Shown: piece by piece, positions 10,761-21,401 of the stretch
Numbering within the stretch: position 1 is the stretch's first letter
How the letters are laid out: each line of letters begins with the position of its first letter
NCBI RefSeq assembly: GCF_003086295.3
Contig: NC_092042.1
Location: 44,762,137-44,826,136 of the forward strand
Origin: Arachis hypogaea
Lineage: Eukaryota; Streptophyta; Magnoliopsida; Fabales; Fabaceae
DNA length: 64,000 bases
Direction of reading: 5' to 3'
Made by a program: the position numbers and the translations under genes
Notes under the pieces: generated by a model
What the model saw: only the letters and a program-made list of their open reading frames with translations
Told to the model about the DNA's origin: nothing
The model's database searches: none

Positions 10761-11337
10761 CTATTCGGGACAGATGATCAGCTACCTGGTTCTCTGTCCA
10801 TTTTCTGTCTCTTATTTCTATATCAAACTCTTGCAGAAGCAGCACCCACCTTATGAGCCTGGGTTTTGAATCCTGCTTTGTGAGTAAGTATTTAAGAGCA
10901 GTATGGTCAGTGTACACAATCACTTTTGACCCTACTAAATAGGATCTAAACTTGTCAACGGCATAAACAACTGCAAGTAACTCTTTTTCTGTGGTTGTGT
11001 AATTCTTCTGTGCGTCATTTAGAACACGGATAGCATAATAAATGACGTGCAGAAGCTTGTTATGCCTCTGTCCCAACACTACACCAATGGCATGGTCACT
11101 GGCATCACACATTAGTTCGAATGGTAATGTCCAGTCTGGTGCAGAGATGACTGGTGCTGTGACCAGCTTGGCTTTCAGGGTCTCAAATGCCTGCAGACAC
11201 TGTGTGTCAAACACAAATGGTGTGTCAGCAGCTAGCAGGTTGCTTAGAGGTTTTGCAATTTTTGAAAAATCCTTTATAAACCTTCTGTAGAATCCTGCAT
11301 GCCCCAGAAAGCTTCTGATTGCCTTAATATTGGCAGG
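10761..11337 (-). pseudogene. Element C RNase H and end of RT (downstream of D insertion)
   Basis: In sense this resumes at [17 protein letters not shown], the end of the RT connection, then [20 protein letters not shown] (first catalytic Asp), [20 protein letters not shown] (Glu) and [20 protein letters not shown] (second Asp), then ADHLSR. The catalytic residues are intact. The gene is separated from its upstream half (21402-23560) by element D; the two halves meet in frame across one GCAGG copy. RNase H degrades the RNA strand during cDNA synthesis. Confidence 0.88.
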
Positions 11338-13003
11338 TGGTGCACGAAATTGTGATCATCAATGGCGCCATCAACATGGTACGCTCAATTGCAATCTCAA
11401 CTCTTTATCACAACTTTGCACAACTAACCAGCAAGTGTACTGGGTCGTCCAAGTAATAAACTTTACGCGAGTAAGGGTTGATCCCACGGAGATTGTTGGT
11501 ATGAAGCAAGCTATGGTCATCTTGTAAATCTTAGTCAGGCGATTCAAATGGTTATGAATGATTTATGAATAAAGCATAAAGATAGAGATACTTATGTAAT
11601 TCATTGGTGAGAATTTCAGATAAGCGAATGGAGATGCTTTGTCCCTTCCGTCTCTCTACTTTCCTACTGTCTTCATCCAATCCTTCTTACTCCTTTCCAT
11701 GGCAAGCTGTATGTAGGGTTTCACCGTTGTCAGTGGCTACCTCCCATCCTCTCAGTGAAAATGATCTACGCACCCTGTCACGGCACGGCTAATCATCTGT
11801 CGGTTCTCAATCAGGTTGGAATAGAATCCATTGATTCTTTTGCGTCTGTCACTAACGCCCAACCTTCAGGAGTTTGAAGTTTGTTACAGTCATTCAATCA
11901 TTGAATCCTACTCAGAATACCACAGACAAGGTTTAGACCTTCCGGATTCTCATGAATGCCGCCATCAATTATAGCTTATACCACGAAGATTCCGATTAAG
12001 GGATCCAAGAGATAAACATTCAAGCCTTGTTTGCTTGTAGAACGGGAGTGGTTGTCAGGCACGCGTTCATAAGTGAGAATGATGATGAACGTCACATAAT
12101 CATCACATTCATCATGTTCTTAGGTACAAATGAATATCTTAGAACAAGAATAGGCTGAATTGAATAGAAGAACAATAGTAATTGCATTAATACTCGAGGT
12201 ACAGCAGAGCTCCACACCTTAATCTATGGTGTGTAGAAACTCCACCGTTGAAAATACATAAGTGATAAAAGTGATCATTGGCTTCGGCCCCAGAGAGGGA
12301 ACCAGAAGAACCAAGATCTGATCTAAGAACTAGACGTCCAAAGATGATCAAAAGATCTAAAATGATCCAAAGATAAAAATACAATAGCAAAAGGTCCTAT
12401 TTGTAGAGAACTAGTAGCCTAGGGTTTACAGAGATGAGTAAATGACATAAAAATCCACTTCCGGGCCCACTTGGTGTGTGCTTGGGCTGAGCATTGAAGC
12501 ATTTTCGTGTAGAGACTTCTCTTGGAGTTAAACGCCAGCTTTTGTGCCAGTTTGGGCGTTTAACTCCCATTCTTGTGACAGTTCCGGCGTTTAACGCCGG
12601 ACATTCTTGAGCTGATTTGGAACGCCGGTTTGGGCCATCAAATCTCAGGCAAAGTATGAACTATTATACATTTCTGGAAAGCCCAGGATGTCTAATTTCC
12701 AACACCATTGAGTGCGCGCCAATTGGGCTTCTGTAGCTCCAGAAAATCCACTTCGAGTGCAGGGAGGTCAGAATCTAACAGCATCTGCAGTCCTTTTCAG
12801 CCTCTGAATCAGATTTTTGCTCAGGTCCCTCAATTTCAGCCAGAAAATTACCTGAAATCACAGAAAAACACACAAACTCATAGTAAAGTCAAGAAAAGTG
12901 AATTTTAACTAAAAACTAATAAAAATATACTAAAAACTAACTAAAACATACTAAAAACATACTAAAAACAATGCCAAAAAGCGTATAAATTATCCGCTCA
13001 TCA
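11338..13003 (-). mobile_element. Element D 3' LTR
   Basis: This is a 1,666-bp LTR, TG...CA, matching 19737-21401. It carries palindromes around 12525-12605. Near its sense 3' end (11355-11370) it contains ATGGCGCCATTGATGATC, which resembles a decayed primer site. It lies next to the PPT at 13004, hence it is the 3' copy. Confidence 0.92.
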
Positions 13004-13041
13004 CAACACCAAACTTAAATTGTTGCTTGTCCTCAAGCAAC
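13004..13041 (-). promoter_or_regulatory. Element D hairpin plus polypurine tract
   Basis: In sense: GTTGCTTG-AGGA-CAAGCAAC (13022-13041), then AATTTAAGTTTGGTGTTG, then the 3' LTR. The stem is a perfect 8 bp. Confidence 0.65.
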
Positions 13042-13930
13042 TGAAAATCAAATAAGATAAAAAGAAGAGAATATACAATGAATTCCAAAATCATCTATGA
13101 AGATCAGTATTAATTAGATGAGCGGGGCTTTTAGCTTTTTGCCTCTGAACAATTTTGGCATCTCACTCTATCCTTTGAAATTTAGAATGATTGGCTTCTT
13201 TTGGAACTCAGAATCCAGATAGTGTCATTGATTCTCCTAGTTAAGTATGATGATTCTTGAACACAGCTACTTTATGAGTCTTGGCCGTGGCCCAAAGCAC
13301 TCTGTCTTCCAGTATTACCACCGGATACATACATGCCACAGACACATAATTGGGTGAACCTTTTCAGATTGTGACTCAGCTTTGCTAGAGTCCCCAATTA
13401 AAGGTGTCCAGGGTTCTTAAGCACACTCTTTTTGCCTTGGATCACAACTTTATTTCTTTCTTTTTCTCTTTTTTTTTTTCGTTTTCTTTTCTCCCCTTTT
13501 TTTTCGTTTTTCTCCTTCTCTTTTTTTTTTGTATTCACTGCTTTTTCTTGCTTCAAGAATCATTTTTATGATTTTTCAGATCCTCAGTAACATGTCTCCT
13601 TTTTCATCATTCTTTCAAGAGCCAATATTCATGAACAACAAATTCAAAAGACATATGCACTGTTTAAGCATACATTCAGAAAACAAAAGTATTGCCACCA
13701 CATCAAAATAATTAATCTGTTATAAAATTCAAAATTCATGCAATTCTTCTCTTTTTCAATTAAGAACATTTTTCATTTAAGAGAGGTGATGGATTCATAG
13801 GACATTCATAACTTTAAGGCATAGACACTAAGACACTAATAATCACAAGACACAAACATGGATAAACATAAGCATGATTTTTCGAAAAACAGAAAAATAA
13901 AGAACAAGGAAATTAAAGAACGGGTCCACC
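13042..13930 (-). other. Element D 3' untranslated region
   Basis: No gene is supported. It contains the conserved block GTATTACCACCGGATACATA (about 13312) shared by C, F, G and I, and a long pyrimidine run at 13452-13531, which is a purine run in the sense strand. Confidence 0.6.
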
Positions 13931-15055
13931 TTAGTGATGGCGGCTTGTTCTTCCTCTTAAAGATCTTATGGAGTGCTTGAGCTCCTCAATGTCTCTTCCT
14001 TGCCTTTGTTGCTCCTCTCTCATGATTCTTTGATCTTCTCTAATTTCATGGAGGAGAATGGAATATTCTTGGTGCTCCACCCTTAGTTGTCCCATGTTGG
14101 AACTCAATTCTCCTAAGGAGGTGTTCAGTTGCTCCCAATAGTTTTGTGGAAGAAAGTGAATCCCTTGAGGCATCTCACGGATTTCATGATGAGTGGGATC
14201 TCTTGTTTGCTCCATCCTTTTCTTAGTGATGGGCTTGTCCTCATCAATGGGGATATCTCCCTCTATGTCAATTCCAACTGAATAACAGAGGTGACAAATG
14301 AGATGAGGAAAGGCTAACCTTGCCAATGTAGAGGACTTGTCCGCCACCTTATAAAGTTCTTGGGCTATAACCTCATGAACTTCTACTTCTTCTCCAATCA
14401 TGATACTATGAATCATGATGGCCCGGTCTAGAGTAACTTCGGACCGGTTGCTAGTGGGAATGATTGAGCGTTGGATAAACTCCAACCATCCCCTAGCCAT
14501 GGGTTTGAGGTCATGCCTTCTCAGTTGAACCGGCTTCCCTCTTGAATCTCTCTTCCATTGGGCGCCCTCTTCACAGATGTCTATGAGGACTTGGTCCAAC
14601 CTTTGATCAAAGTTGACCCTTCTAGTGTAAGGGTGTTCATCTCCTTGCATCATGGGCAAGTTGAATGCCAACCTTACATTTTCCGGACTAAAATCTAAGT
14701 ATTTCCCCCGAACCATTGTAAGCCAATTCTTTGGGTTCGGGTTCACACTTTGATCATGGTTCTTGGTGATCCATGCATTGGCATAGAACTCTTGAACCAT
14801 TAAGATTCCGACTTGTTGAATGGGGTTGGTAAGAACTTCCCAACCTCTTCTTCGGATCTCATGTCGGATCTCCGGATATTCACTCTTTTTGAGTTTGAAA
14901 GGGACCTCGGGGATCACCTTTTTCATGGCCACAACTTCATAGAAGTGGTCTTGATGCACCCTTGAGATGAATCTCTCCATCTCCCATGACTCAGAGGAGG
15001 ACGCTTTTACCTTCCCTTTCCTCTTTCTAGAGGTTTCTCCGGCCTTGGATGCCAT
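13931..15055 (-). CDS. Element D ORF3, intact 374-aa protein of unknown function
   Basis: This is the best-preserved ORF3 of the window: 374 codons without a stop. The start MASKAGETSRKRKGK follows the hairpin/PPT-like leader and is shared by F and G. Conserved blocks in order: SWEMERFISRVHQDHFYE (about residue 23), HEIRRRGWEVLTNP (65), MVQEFYANAWITKNHDQS (85), MVRGKYLDFSPENVRLAFNL (110), FDQRLDQVLIDICEEGAQW (148), RGWLEFIQRSIIPTSNRSEV (185), LARLAFPHLICHLCYS (235). A Glu/Gln-rich, probably coiled-coil tail ends RGRTSRHH. It has no transmembrane segment and no catalytic motif I can name. It belongs to the ORF found after pol in Athila-group elements; a structural or RNA-binding role is possible but unproven. 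Confidence 0.85.
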   Translation of the reverse strand: MASKAGETSRKRKGKVKASSSESWEMERFISRVHQDHFYEVVAMKKVIPEVPFKLKKSEYPEIRHEIRRRGWEVLTNPIQQVGILMVQEFYANAWITKNHDQSVNPNPKNWLTMVRGKYLDFSPENVRLAFNLPMMQGDEHPYTRRVNFDQRLDQVLIDICEEGAQWKRDSRGKPVQLRRHDLKPMARGWLEFIQRSIIPTSNRSEVTLDRAIMIHSIMIGEEVEVHEVIAQELYKVADKSSTLARLAFPHLICHLCYSVGIDIEGDIPIDEDKPITKKRMEQTRDPTHHEIREMPQGIHFLPQNYWEQLNTSLGELSSNMGQLRVEHQEYSILLHEIREDQRIMREEQQRQGRDIEELKHSIRSLRGRTSRHH

Positions 15056-15090
15056 AAATGGTTATGGAAAAACAAAAAGCAATACTTTTA

Positions 15091-15129
15091 CCACACCAAA
15101 CTTAAAAGGTTTGCTCGTCCTCGAGCAAA
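15091..15129 (-). promoter_or_regulatory. Hairpin plus PPT-like motif upstream of D ORF3
   Basis: In sense: TTTGCTCGAGGACGAGCAAA, then CCTTTTAAGTTTGGTGTGG, about 35 nt before the ORF3 ATG. The central T-A pair of the LTR-side hairpin is C-G here, on both arms. Confidence 0.65.
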
Positions 15130-15837
15130 AGAAGAAAGAAGAGAGTAGAAGAAGAAGAAATGAAGGAGATGGAGGAGGCTTTGTGGTTCGGCTAAGGGGA
15201 AGAAGTAGTGTTTAGGTTGTGTGAAAATGAATGAGTGAAGATGGGTTTATATAGGAGGATGGATGTGAGTGGTGAAGAGAATAGTGGGATTTGATAGGTG
15301 AGGGGTTTTTGGGGAAGAGGTGTTGAGGTGATTGGTGAAGAAGAAGAGAGAGAGTGGTGGGGTAGGTGGGGATCCTGTGGCATCCACAGATCCTGAGGTG
15401 TCAAGGAAAAGTCATCCTTGCACCAAGTGGCGAGCAAAAAATGCCCTTCATGCCAATTCTGGCGTTAAACGCCGGCCTGGTGCCCATTTCTGGCGTTTAA
15501 CGCCAAGTTCTTGCCCTTTTCTGGCGTTTAACGCCAGTCTGGTGCCTCTTTCTGGCGTTAAATGCCCAGAATGGTGCCAGACTGGGCGTTAAACGCCCAT
15601 TTGCTACCCTTACTGGCGTTTAAACGCCAGCAAGATCTTCCTCCAGGGTGTGCTATTTTTCTTTCTGTTTTTCATTCTGTTTTTGCTTTTTCAATTGATT
15701 TTGTGACTTCCCATGATCATTAACCTACAGAAAACATAAAATAACAAAAGAAAATAGATAAATATAATAAGATTGGGTTGCCTCCCAACAAGCGCTTCTT
15801 TAATGTCAGTAGCTTGACAGTGGGCTCTCATGGAGCC
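15130..15837. repeat. Element D spacer with palindrome array
   Basis: The spacer between gag-PR and ORF3. Between about 15459 and 15630 there are six to seven copies of GGCGTTTAACGCC or GGCGTTAAACGCC, 25-35 bp apart. The 3' part (15130-15400) is an ORF3 leader with long purine runs on the plus strand. GGGTTGCCTCCCAACAAGCG (15776) lies just after gag. Confidence 0.8.
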
Positions 15838-18183
15838 TCACAAATGCTTAGAGCAATGTTGGAACCTCCCAACACCAAACTTAGAGTTTGAATGTGGGGG
15901 TTCAACACCAAACTTAGAAGTTGGTTGTGGCCTCCCAACACCAAACTTAGAGTTTGACTGTGGGGGCTCTATTTGACTCTGTTTTGAGAGAAGCTCTTCA
16001 TGCTTCCTCTCCATGGTGACAGAGGGATATCCTTGAGCCTTAAATACAAAGGATTCTTCATTCACTAGAATGATCAATTCTCCTCTGTCCACATCAATCA
16101 CAGCCTTTGCTATGGCTAGGAAGGGTCTGCCAAGGATGATGGATTCATCCATGCACTTCCCAGTCTATAGGACTATGAAATCAGCAGGGATGTAATGGTC
16201 TTCAATCTTTACCAGAACATCCTCTACAAGCCCATAAGCTTGTTTTTATGAATTGTCTGCCATCTCTAGTGAGATTCTTGCAGCTTGTACCTCAAAGATC
16301 CCTAGCTTCTCCATTACAGAGAGAGGCATGAGGTTTACACTTGACCCTAAATTACACAGAGCCTTCTTAAAGGTCATGGTGCCTATGGTACAAGGTATTG
16401 AAAACTTCCCAGGATCCTGTCTCTTTTGAGGTAATCTCTGCCTGGACAAGTCATCCAGTTCTTTGGTGAGCAAAGGGGGTTCATCCTCCCAAGTCTCATT
16501 ACCAAATAACTTGTCATTTAGCTTCATAATTGCTCCAAGGTACTTGGCAACTTGCTCTTCAGTGACATCTTCATCCTCTTCAAAGGAAGAATACTCATCA
16601 GAGCTCATGAATGGCAGAAGTAAATTCAATGGAATCTCTATGGTCTCAGTGTGAGCCTCAGATTCCCATGATTCCTCATTAGGGAACTCATTGGAGGCCA
16701 GTGAACGTCTATTGAGGCCTTCCTCAGTGGCGCTCACTGCCTCTTCCTCCTCTCCAAATTCGGACATGTAGGTCATGTTAATGGTCTTGCACTCTCCTTT
16801 TGGATTCTCTTCTGTATTGCTTGGAAGAGTGCTAGGAGGGAGTTCAATAATTTTCTTACTCAGCTGACCCACTTGTGCCTCCAAGTTTCTAATGGAGGAC
16901 CTTGTTTCAGTCATGAAACTTTGAGTGGTTTTGATTAGATCAGAGACCATGGTTGCTAAGTCAGAGTGGCTCTGCTTAGAATTCTCTGTCTGTTGCTGAG
17001 AAGATGATGGAAAAGGCTTGCCATTGCTAAACCTATTTCTTCCACCATTATTGTAGTTGAAACCTTGTTGAGGTCTCTGTTGATCCTTCCAAGAAAGATT
17101 TGGATGATTTCTCCATGAAGTATTATAGGTGTTTCCATAGGGTTCTCCCATGTAATTCACCTCTTCCATTGAAGGGTTCTCAGGATCATAAGCTTCTTCT
17201 TCAGATGAAGCATCCTTAGTACTGCCTGGTGCAGTTTGCATTCCAGACAGACTTTGAGAAATCATATTGACTTGCTGAGTCAATATTTTGTTCTGAGCCA
17301 ATATGGCATTCAGAGTATCAATCTCAAGAACTCCTTTCTTCTGATTCGTCCCATTGTTCACAGGATTCCTTACAGAAGTGTACATGAATTGGTTATTTGC
17401 AACCATTTCAATCAGTTCTTGAGCTTCTGCAGGCGTCTTCTTCAGATGAAGAGATCCTCCAGCAGAGCTATCCAATGACATCTTGGACAGTTCAGACAGA
17501 CCATCATAGAAAATACCTATGATGCTCCATTCAGAAAGCATGTTAGAGGGACACTTTCTGATTAATTGTTTGTATCTTTCCCAAGCTTCATAGAGGGATT
17601 CTCCTTCCTTCTGTCTGAAGGTTTGGACTTCCACTCTAAGCTTACTCAATTTTTGAGGTGGAAAGAACTTTGCCAAGAAGGCATTGACTAGCTTTTCCCA
17701 AGAGTTCAGGCTTTCTTTAGGTTGTGAGTCCAACCATATCCTAGCTCTGTCTCTTACAGCAAAAGGGAATAGCATAAGTCTGTAGACCTCAGGGTCAACC
17801 CCATTAGTCTTGACAGTGTCACAGATTTGCAAGAATTTAGCTAAAAACTAATGAGGATCTTCCAATGAAAGTCCATGGAACTTGAAATTCTGTTGCATTA
17901 GAGAAACTAATTGAGGCTTAAGCTCAAAGTTGTTTGCTCTAATGGCAGGGATAGAGATGCTTCTCCCATAGAAGTCGGGAGTAGGTGCAGTAAAGTCACC
18001 CAGCACCTTCCTTGCATTGTTGGCATTGTTGTTGTTTTCGGCTGCCATGTCTTCTTCTTTGAGGATTTCTGTTAGGTCCTCTACAGAGAATTGTGCTTTA
18101 GCTTCTCTTAGCTTTCGCTTCAAGGTCCTTTCAGGTTCAGGGTCAGCCTCAACAAGAATGCTTTTGTCTTTGCTCCTACTCAT
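15838..18183 (-). pseudogene. Element D gag-protease
   Basis: In sense it starts MSRSKDKSILVEADPEPERT. Gag blocks include MLFPFAVRDRARIWLDSQPK, AFLAKFFPPQKLSKLR, SLYEAWERYKQLIRKCPS and MISQSLSGMQ, with a Gln/Asn-rich middle. The aspartic protease has CTIGTMTFKKALCNLGSSVN, where the expected catalytic Asp of D-L-G-S/A is Asn, and ends with ILGRPFLAIAKAVIDVDRGE. A tail of three SKFGVG repeats follows. In-frame stops occur near 17845, 16243 and 16165. G carries the same gene nearly intact. Gag packages RNA; the protease would mature gag. Confidence 0.85.
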
Positions 18184-18359
18184 ATGAAAGAGAAGAAAAC
18201 AAGAAAATATGGAATCCTCTATGTCACAGTATAGAGATTCCTTGATGTGTCAGAGGAAAAGAAAAATAGAAGGAAGAGGTAGAAAATTCGAACTTATCAA
18301 GGAGAGATGGAGTTCGAATTGTGCATTGAGGAGTAGTGTTAGTCCATAAATAGAAGGAT

Positions 18360-18860
18360 GTGAAAAGAGGGGAAGAAATTTTTGAAAATAAATTAAAAAG
18401 ATTTTAAAAACATTTTGAAAAATACTAATTGATTTTCGAAAACTAAGAGTAGAAAAGAAATCAAGTGATTTTTGAAAAAGATTTTGAAATTAGAAATTAA
18501 AAAGATATGATTGAAAACTATTTTGAAAAAGATGTGATTAGGAAGATATGATTGAAAAGTTATGGTTTTAAAAAGATGTGATTGAGAAGATATGATTTGA
18601 AAAACAATTTAAAAAAAGATTTGATTTTGAAAATTAATGACTTGGCTAACAAGAAAAGATATGATTCAAACATTAAACCTTTCTCAACAGAAAAGGCAAC
18701 ATACTTGAAATGTTGAATCAAATCATTAATTGATAGCAAGTATTTTTGAAAATGGAAAGAAATTGATTTTGAAAATATATGATTGAAAAGATATGATTTG
18801 AAAAAGATTTGATTTTGAAAAATTTTGAAAACTTGAAAAAAAAAATTGGCATTAAAAACA
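18360..18860. repeat. AT-rich degenerate GATATGATTTGAAAA repeats in D leader
   Basis: The leader between primer site and gag contains many imperfect copies of AAGATATGATTTGAAAA with variable spacing. No coding potential is supported. The same tract is in G at 51270-51740 and, shorter, in C at 24560-24720. Confidence 0.65.
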
Positions 18861-18869
18861 AAATCTTCC

Positions 18870-19040
18870 CTCTTGTGCCATCCTGGCGTTAAACGCCCAG
18901 AATGGTGCACATTCTGGCGTTTAACGCCCAAAACTCACCCCTTTTGGGCGTTAAACGCCCAACCAGGCACCTTGGCTGGCGTTTAAACGCCAGTTTGCCT
19001 TCTTCACTGGGCGTTTTGAACGCCCAACTTTTTCTGTATA
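18870..19040. repeat. Palindrome array in D leader
   Basis: About six copies of GGCGTTAAACGCCC, GGCGTTTAACGCC or GGCGTTTAAACGCC at 25-35 bp spacing. The same place in G is 51774-51925. Confidence 0.8.
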
Positions 19041-19712
19041 ATTCCTCTGCTGTATATTCTGAATCTTCAATTCTCTGTATTATTGACTTGAAAAGACACA
19101 AATTAAAAATATTTTTGGATTTTTAATGATGAGGAATAATCAAAATGCAACTAAATAACAATGCATGCAAGACACCAAACTTAGAAGTTTGTATACTACT
19201 GACACTAACAAAATGAGAATGCATATGAGAAACAACAAAACACTCAAGTCAAGAGAATTTAAAGATCAGAGCAATGAAATCATCAAGAACATCTTGAAGA
19301 TCACTTAAGACACATGAATGAATGCAAGAAGAACAGAAACATGCAATTGACACCAAACTTAACATGAGACTCTAGACTCAACAAGAAGCATACAATATTT
19401 TTGGTTTTTATGATTTTGTAAAATTTCTTTTTTCAAAAATTAAGTGGAAAAGAAAATAAAGATATCAAAATTTTTAATGAGAATTCCTGGAATCATGCAA
19501 TGTTAGTCTAAAGCTTCAGTTTAAAGGAATTAGACATGGCTAGCCAAGCTTCAGCAGGACATTGCATTCAAGAGCTAAATTGATGAGAATCAATCAGCTT
19601 TGGTGATGATAAGAACATCACCTTGAAACACTAGAATTCATTCTTAAGAACTCTGAAGATAAATACCTAATCTAAGCAACAAGATGAACAGTCAGTTGTC
19701 CAAACTCAACAA
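19041..19712 (-). other. Element D 5' leader
   Basis: A/T-rich sequence without a gene. ACACCAAACTTA (the complement of the PPT-like TAAGTTTGGTGT) occurs at about 19171 and 19351. Confidence 0.5.
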
Positions 19713-19730
19713 TCCCCGGCAACGACGCCA
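19713..19730 (-). promoter_or_regulatory. Element D primer binding site (tRNA-Asp type)
   Basis: The plus strand reads TCCCCGGCAACGACGCCA, one mismatch from the tRNA-Asp(GTC) 3' end TCCCCGGCAACGGCGCCA. It lies 6 nt inside the 5' LTR. Confidence 0.85.
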
Positions 19731-19736
19731 AAAACT

Positions 19737-21401
19737 TGGTGCACGAAATTATGATCATCAATGGCGCCATCAACATGGTACGCTCAATTGCAATCTCAAC
19801 TCTTTATCACAACATCGCACAACTAACCAGCAAGTGTACTGGGTCGTCCAAGTAATAAACCTTATGCGAGTAAGGGTCGATCCCATGGAGATTGTTGGTA
19901 TGAAGCAAGCTATGGTCATCTTGTAAATCTTAGTCAGGCGATTCAAATGGTTTTGAATGACTTATGAATAAAGCATAAAGATAGAGATACTTATGTAATT
20001 CATTGATGAGAATTTCAGATAAGTGAATGGAGATGCTTTGTCCCTTCCGTCTCTCTGCTTTCCTACTGTCTTCATCCAATCCTTTTTACTCCTTTCCATG
20101 GCAAGCTGTATGTAGGGTTTCACCGTTGTCAGTGGCTACCTCCCATCCTCTCAGTGAAAATGTTCTACGCACCCTGTCATGGCACGGCTAATCATCTGTC
20201 GGTTCTCAATCAGGTTGGAATAGAATCCATTGATTCTTTTGCGTCTGTCACTAATGCCCAGCCTTCAGGAGTTTGAAGCTCGTCACAGTCATTCAATCAT
20301 TGAATCCTACTCAGAATACCACAGACAAGGTTTAAACCTTCTGGATTCTCTTGAATGCCGCCATCAATTCTAGCTTATACCACGAAGATTCCGATTAAGG
20401 GATCCAAGAGATAAACATTCAAGCCTTGTTTGCTTGTAGAACGGGAGTGGTTGTCAGGCACGCGTTCATAAGTGAGAATGATGATGAGCGTCACATAATC
20501 ATCACATTCATCATGTTCTTGGGTGCAAATGAATATCTTAAAACAAGAATAGGCTGAATTGAATAGAAGAACAATAGTAATTGCATTAATACTCGAGGTA
20601 CAGCAGAGCTCCACACCTTAATCTATGGTGTGTAGAAACTCCACCGTTGAAAATACATAAGTGACAAAAGTGATCATTGGCTTCGGCCCCAGAGAGGGAA
20701 CCAGAAGAATCAAGATCTGATCTAAGAACTAGACGTCCAAAGATGATCAAAAGATCTAAAATGATCCAAAGATAAAAATACAATAGCAAAAGGTCCTATT
20801 TGTAGAGAACTAGTAGCCTAGGGTTTACAGAGATGAGTAAATGACATAAAAATCCACTTTTGGGCCCACTTGGTGTGTGCTTGGGCTGAGCATTGAAGCA
20901 TTTTCGTGTAGAGACTTCTCTTGGAGTTAAACGCCAGCTTTTGTGCCAGTTTGGGCGTTTAACTCCCATTCTTGTGCCAGTTCCGGCATTTAACGCCGGG
21001 CATTTTTGAGCTGATTTGGAACGCCGGTTTGGGCCATCAAATCTCAGGCAAAGTATGGACTATTATACATTTCTGGAAAGCCCAGGATGTCTACTTTCCA
21101 ACTCCGTTGAGAGCGCGCCAATTGGGCTTCTTTAGCTCCAGAAAATCCACTTCGAGTGCAGGGAGGTCAGAATCCAACAGCATCTGCAGTCCTTTTCAGC
21201 CTCTGAATCAAATTTTTGCTCAGGTCCCTCAATTTCAGCCAGAAAATACTTGAAATCACAGAAAAACACACAAACTCATAGTAAAGTCCAGAAAAGTGAA
21301 TTTTAACTAAAAACTAATAAAAATATACTAAAAACTAACTAAAACATACTAAAAACATACTAAAAACAATGTCAAAAAGCGTATAAATTATCCGCTCATC
21401 A
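19737..21401 (-). mobile_element. Element D 5' LTR
   Basis: A 1,665-bp LTR paired with 11338-13003. It ends at the GCAGG duplication on its outer side and at the primer site on its inner side. Palindromes lie around 20925-21000. The TATA-like complement CTATTTGTA (20796-20804) is weaker than in C. Confidence 0.92.

Larger units (their letters stand above)
11338..21401 (-). mobile_element. Element D: non-autonomous gag-PR + ORF3 element (Feral-like?)
   Basis: This is 10,064 bp with LTRs 11338-13003 and 19737-21401 and TSD GCAGG (11333-11337 and 21402-21406). In sense: 5' LTR, primer site, AT-rich leader, palindrome array, gag-protease, SKFGVG repeats, spacer with palindromes, ORF3, hairpin and PPT, 3' LTR. 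There is no RT, RNase H or integrase and no room for them. LTR type, primer site and ORF3 are shared with C. By eye the two LTRs differ at a few dozen positions. It is inserted in the RT/RNase H junction of C in the same orientation. Confidence 0.93.
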
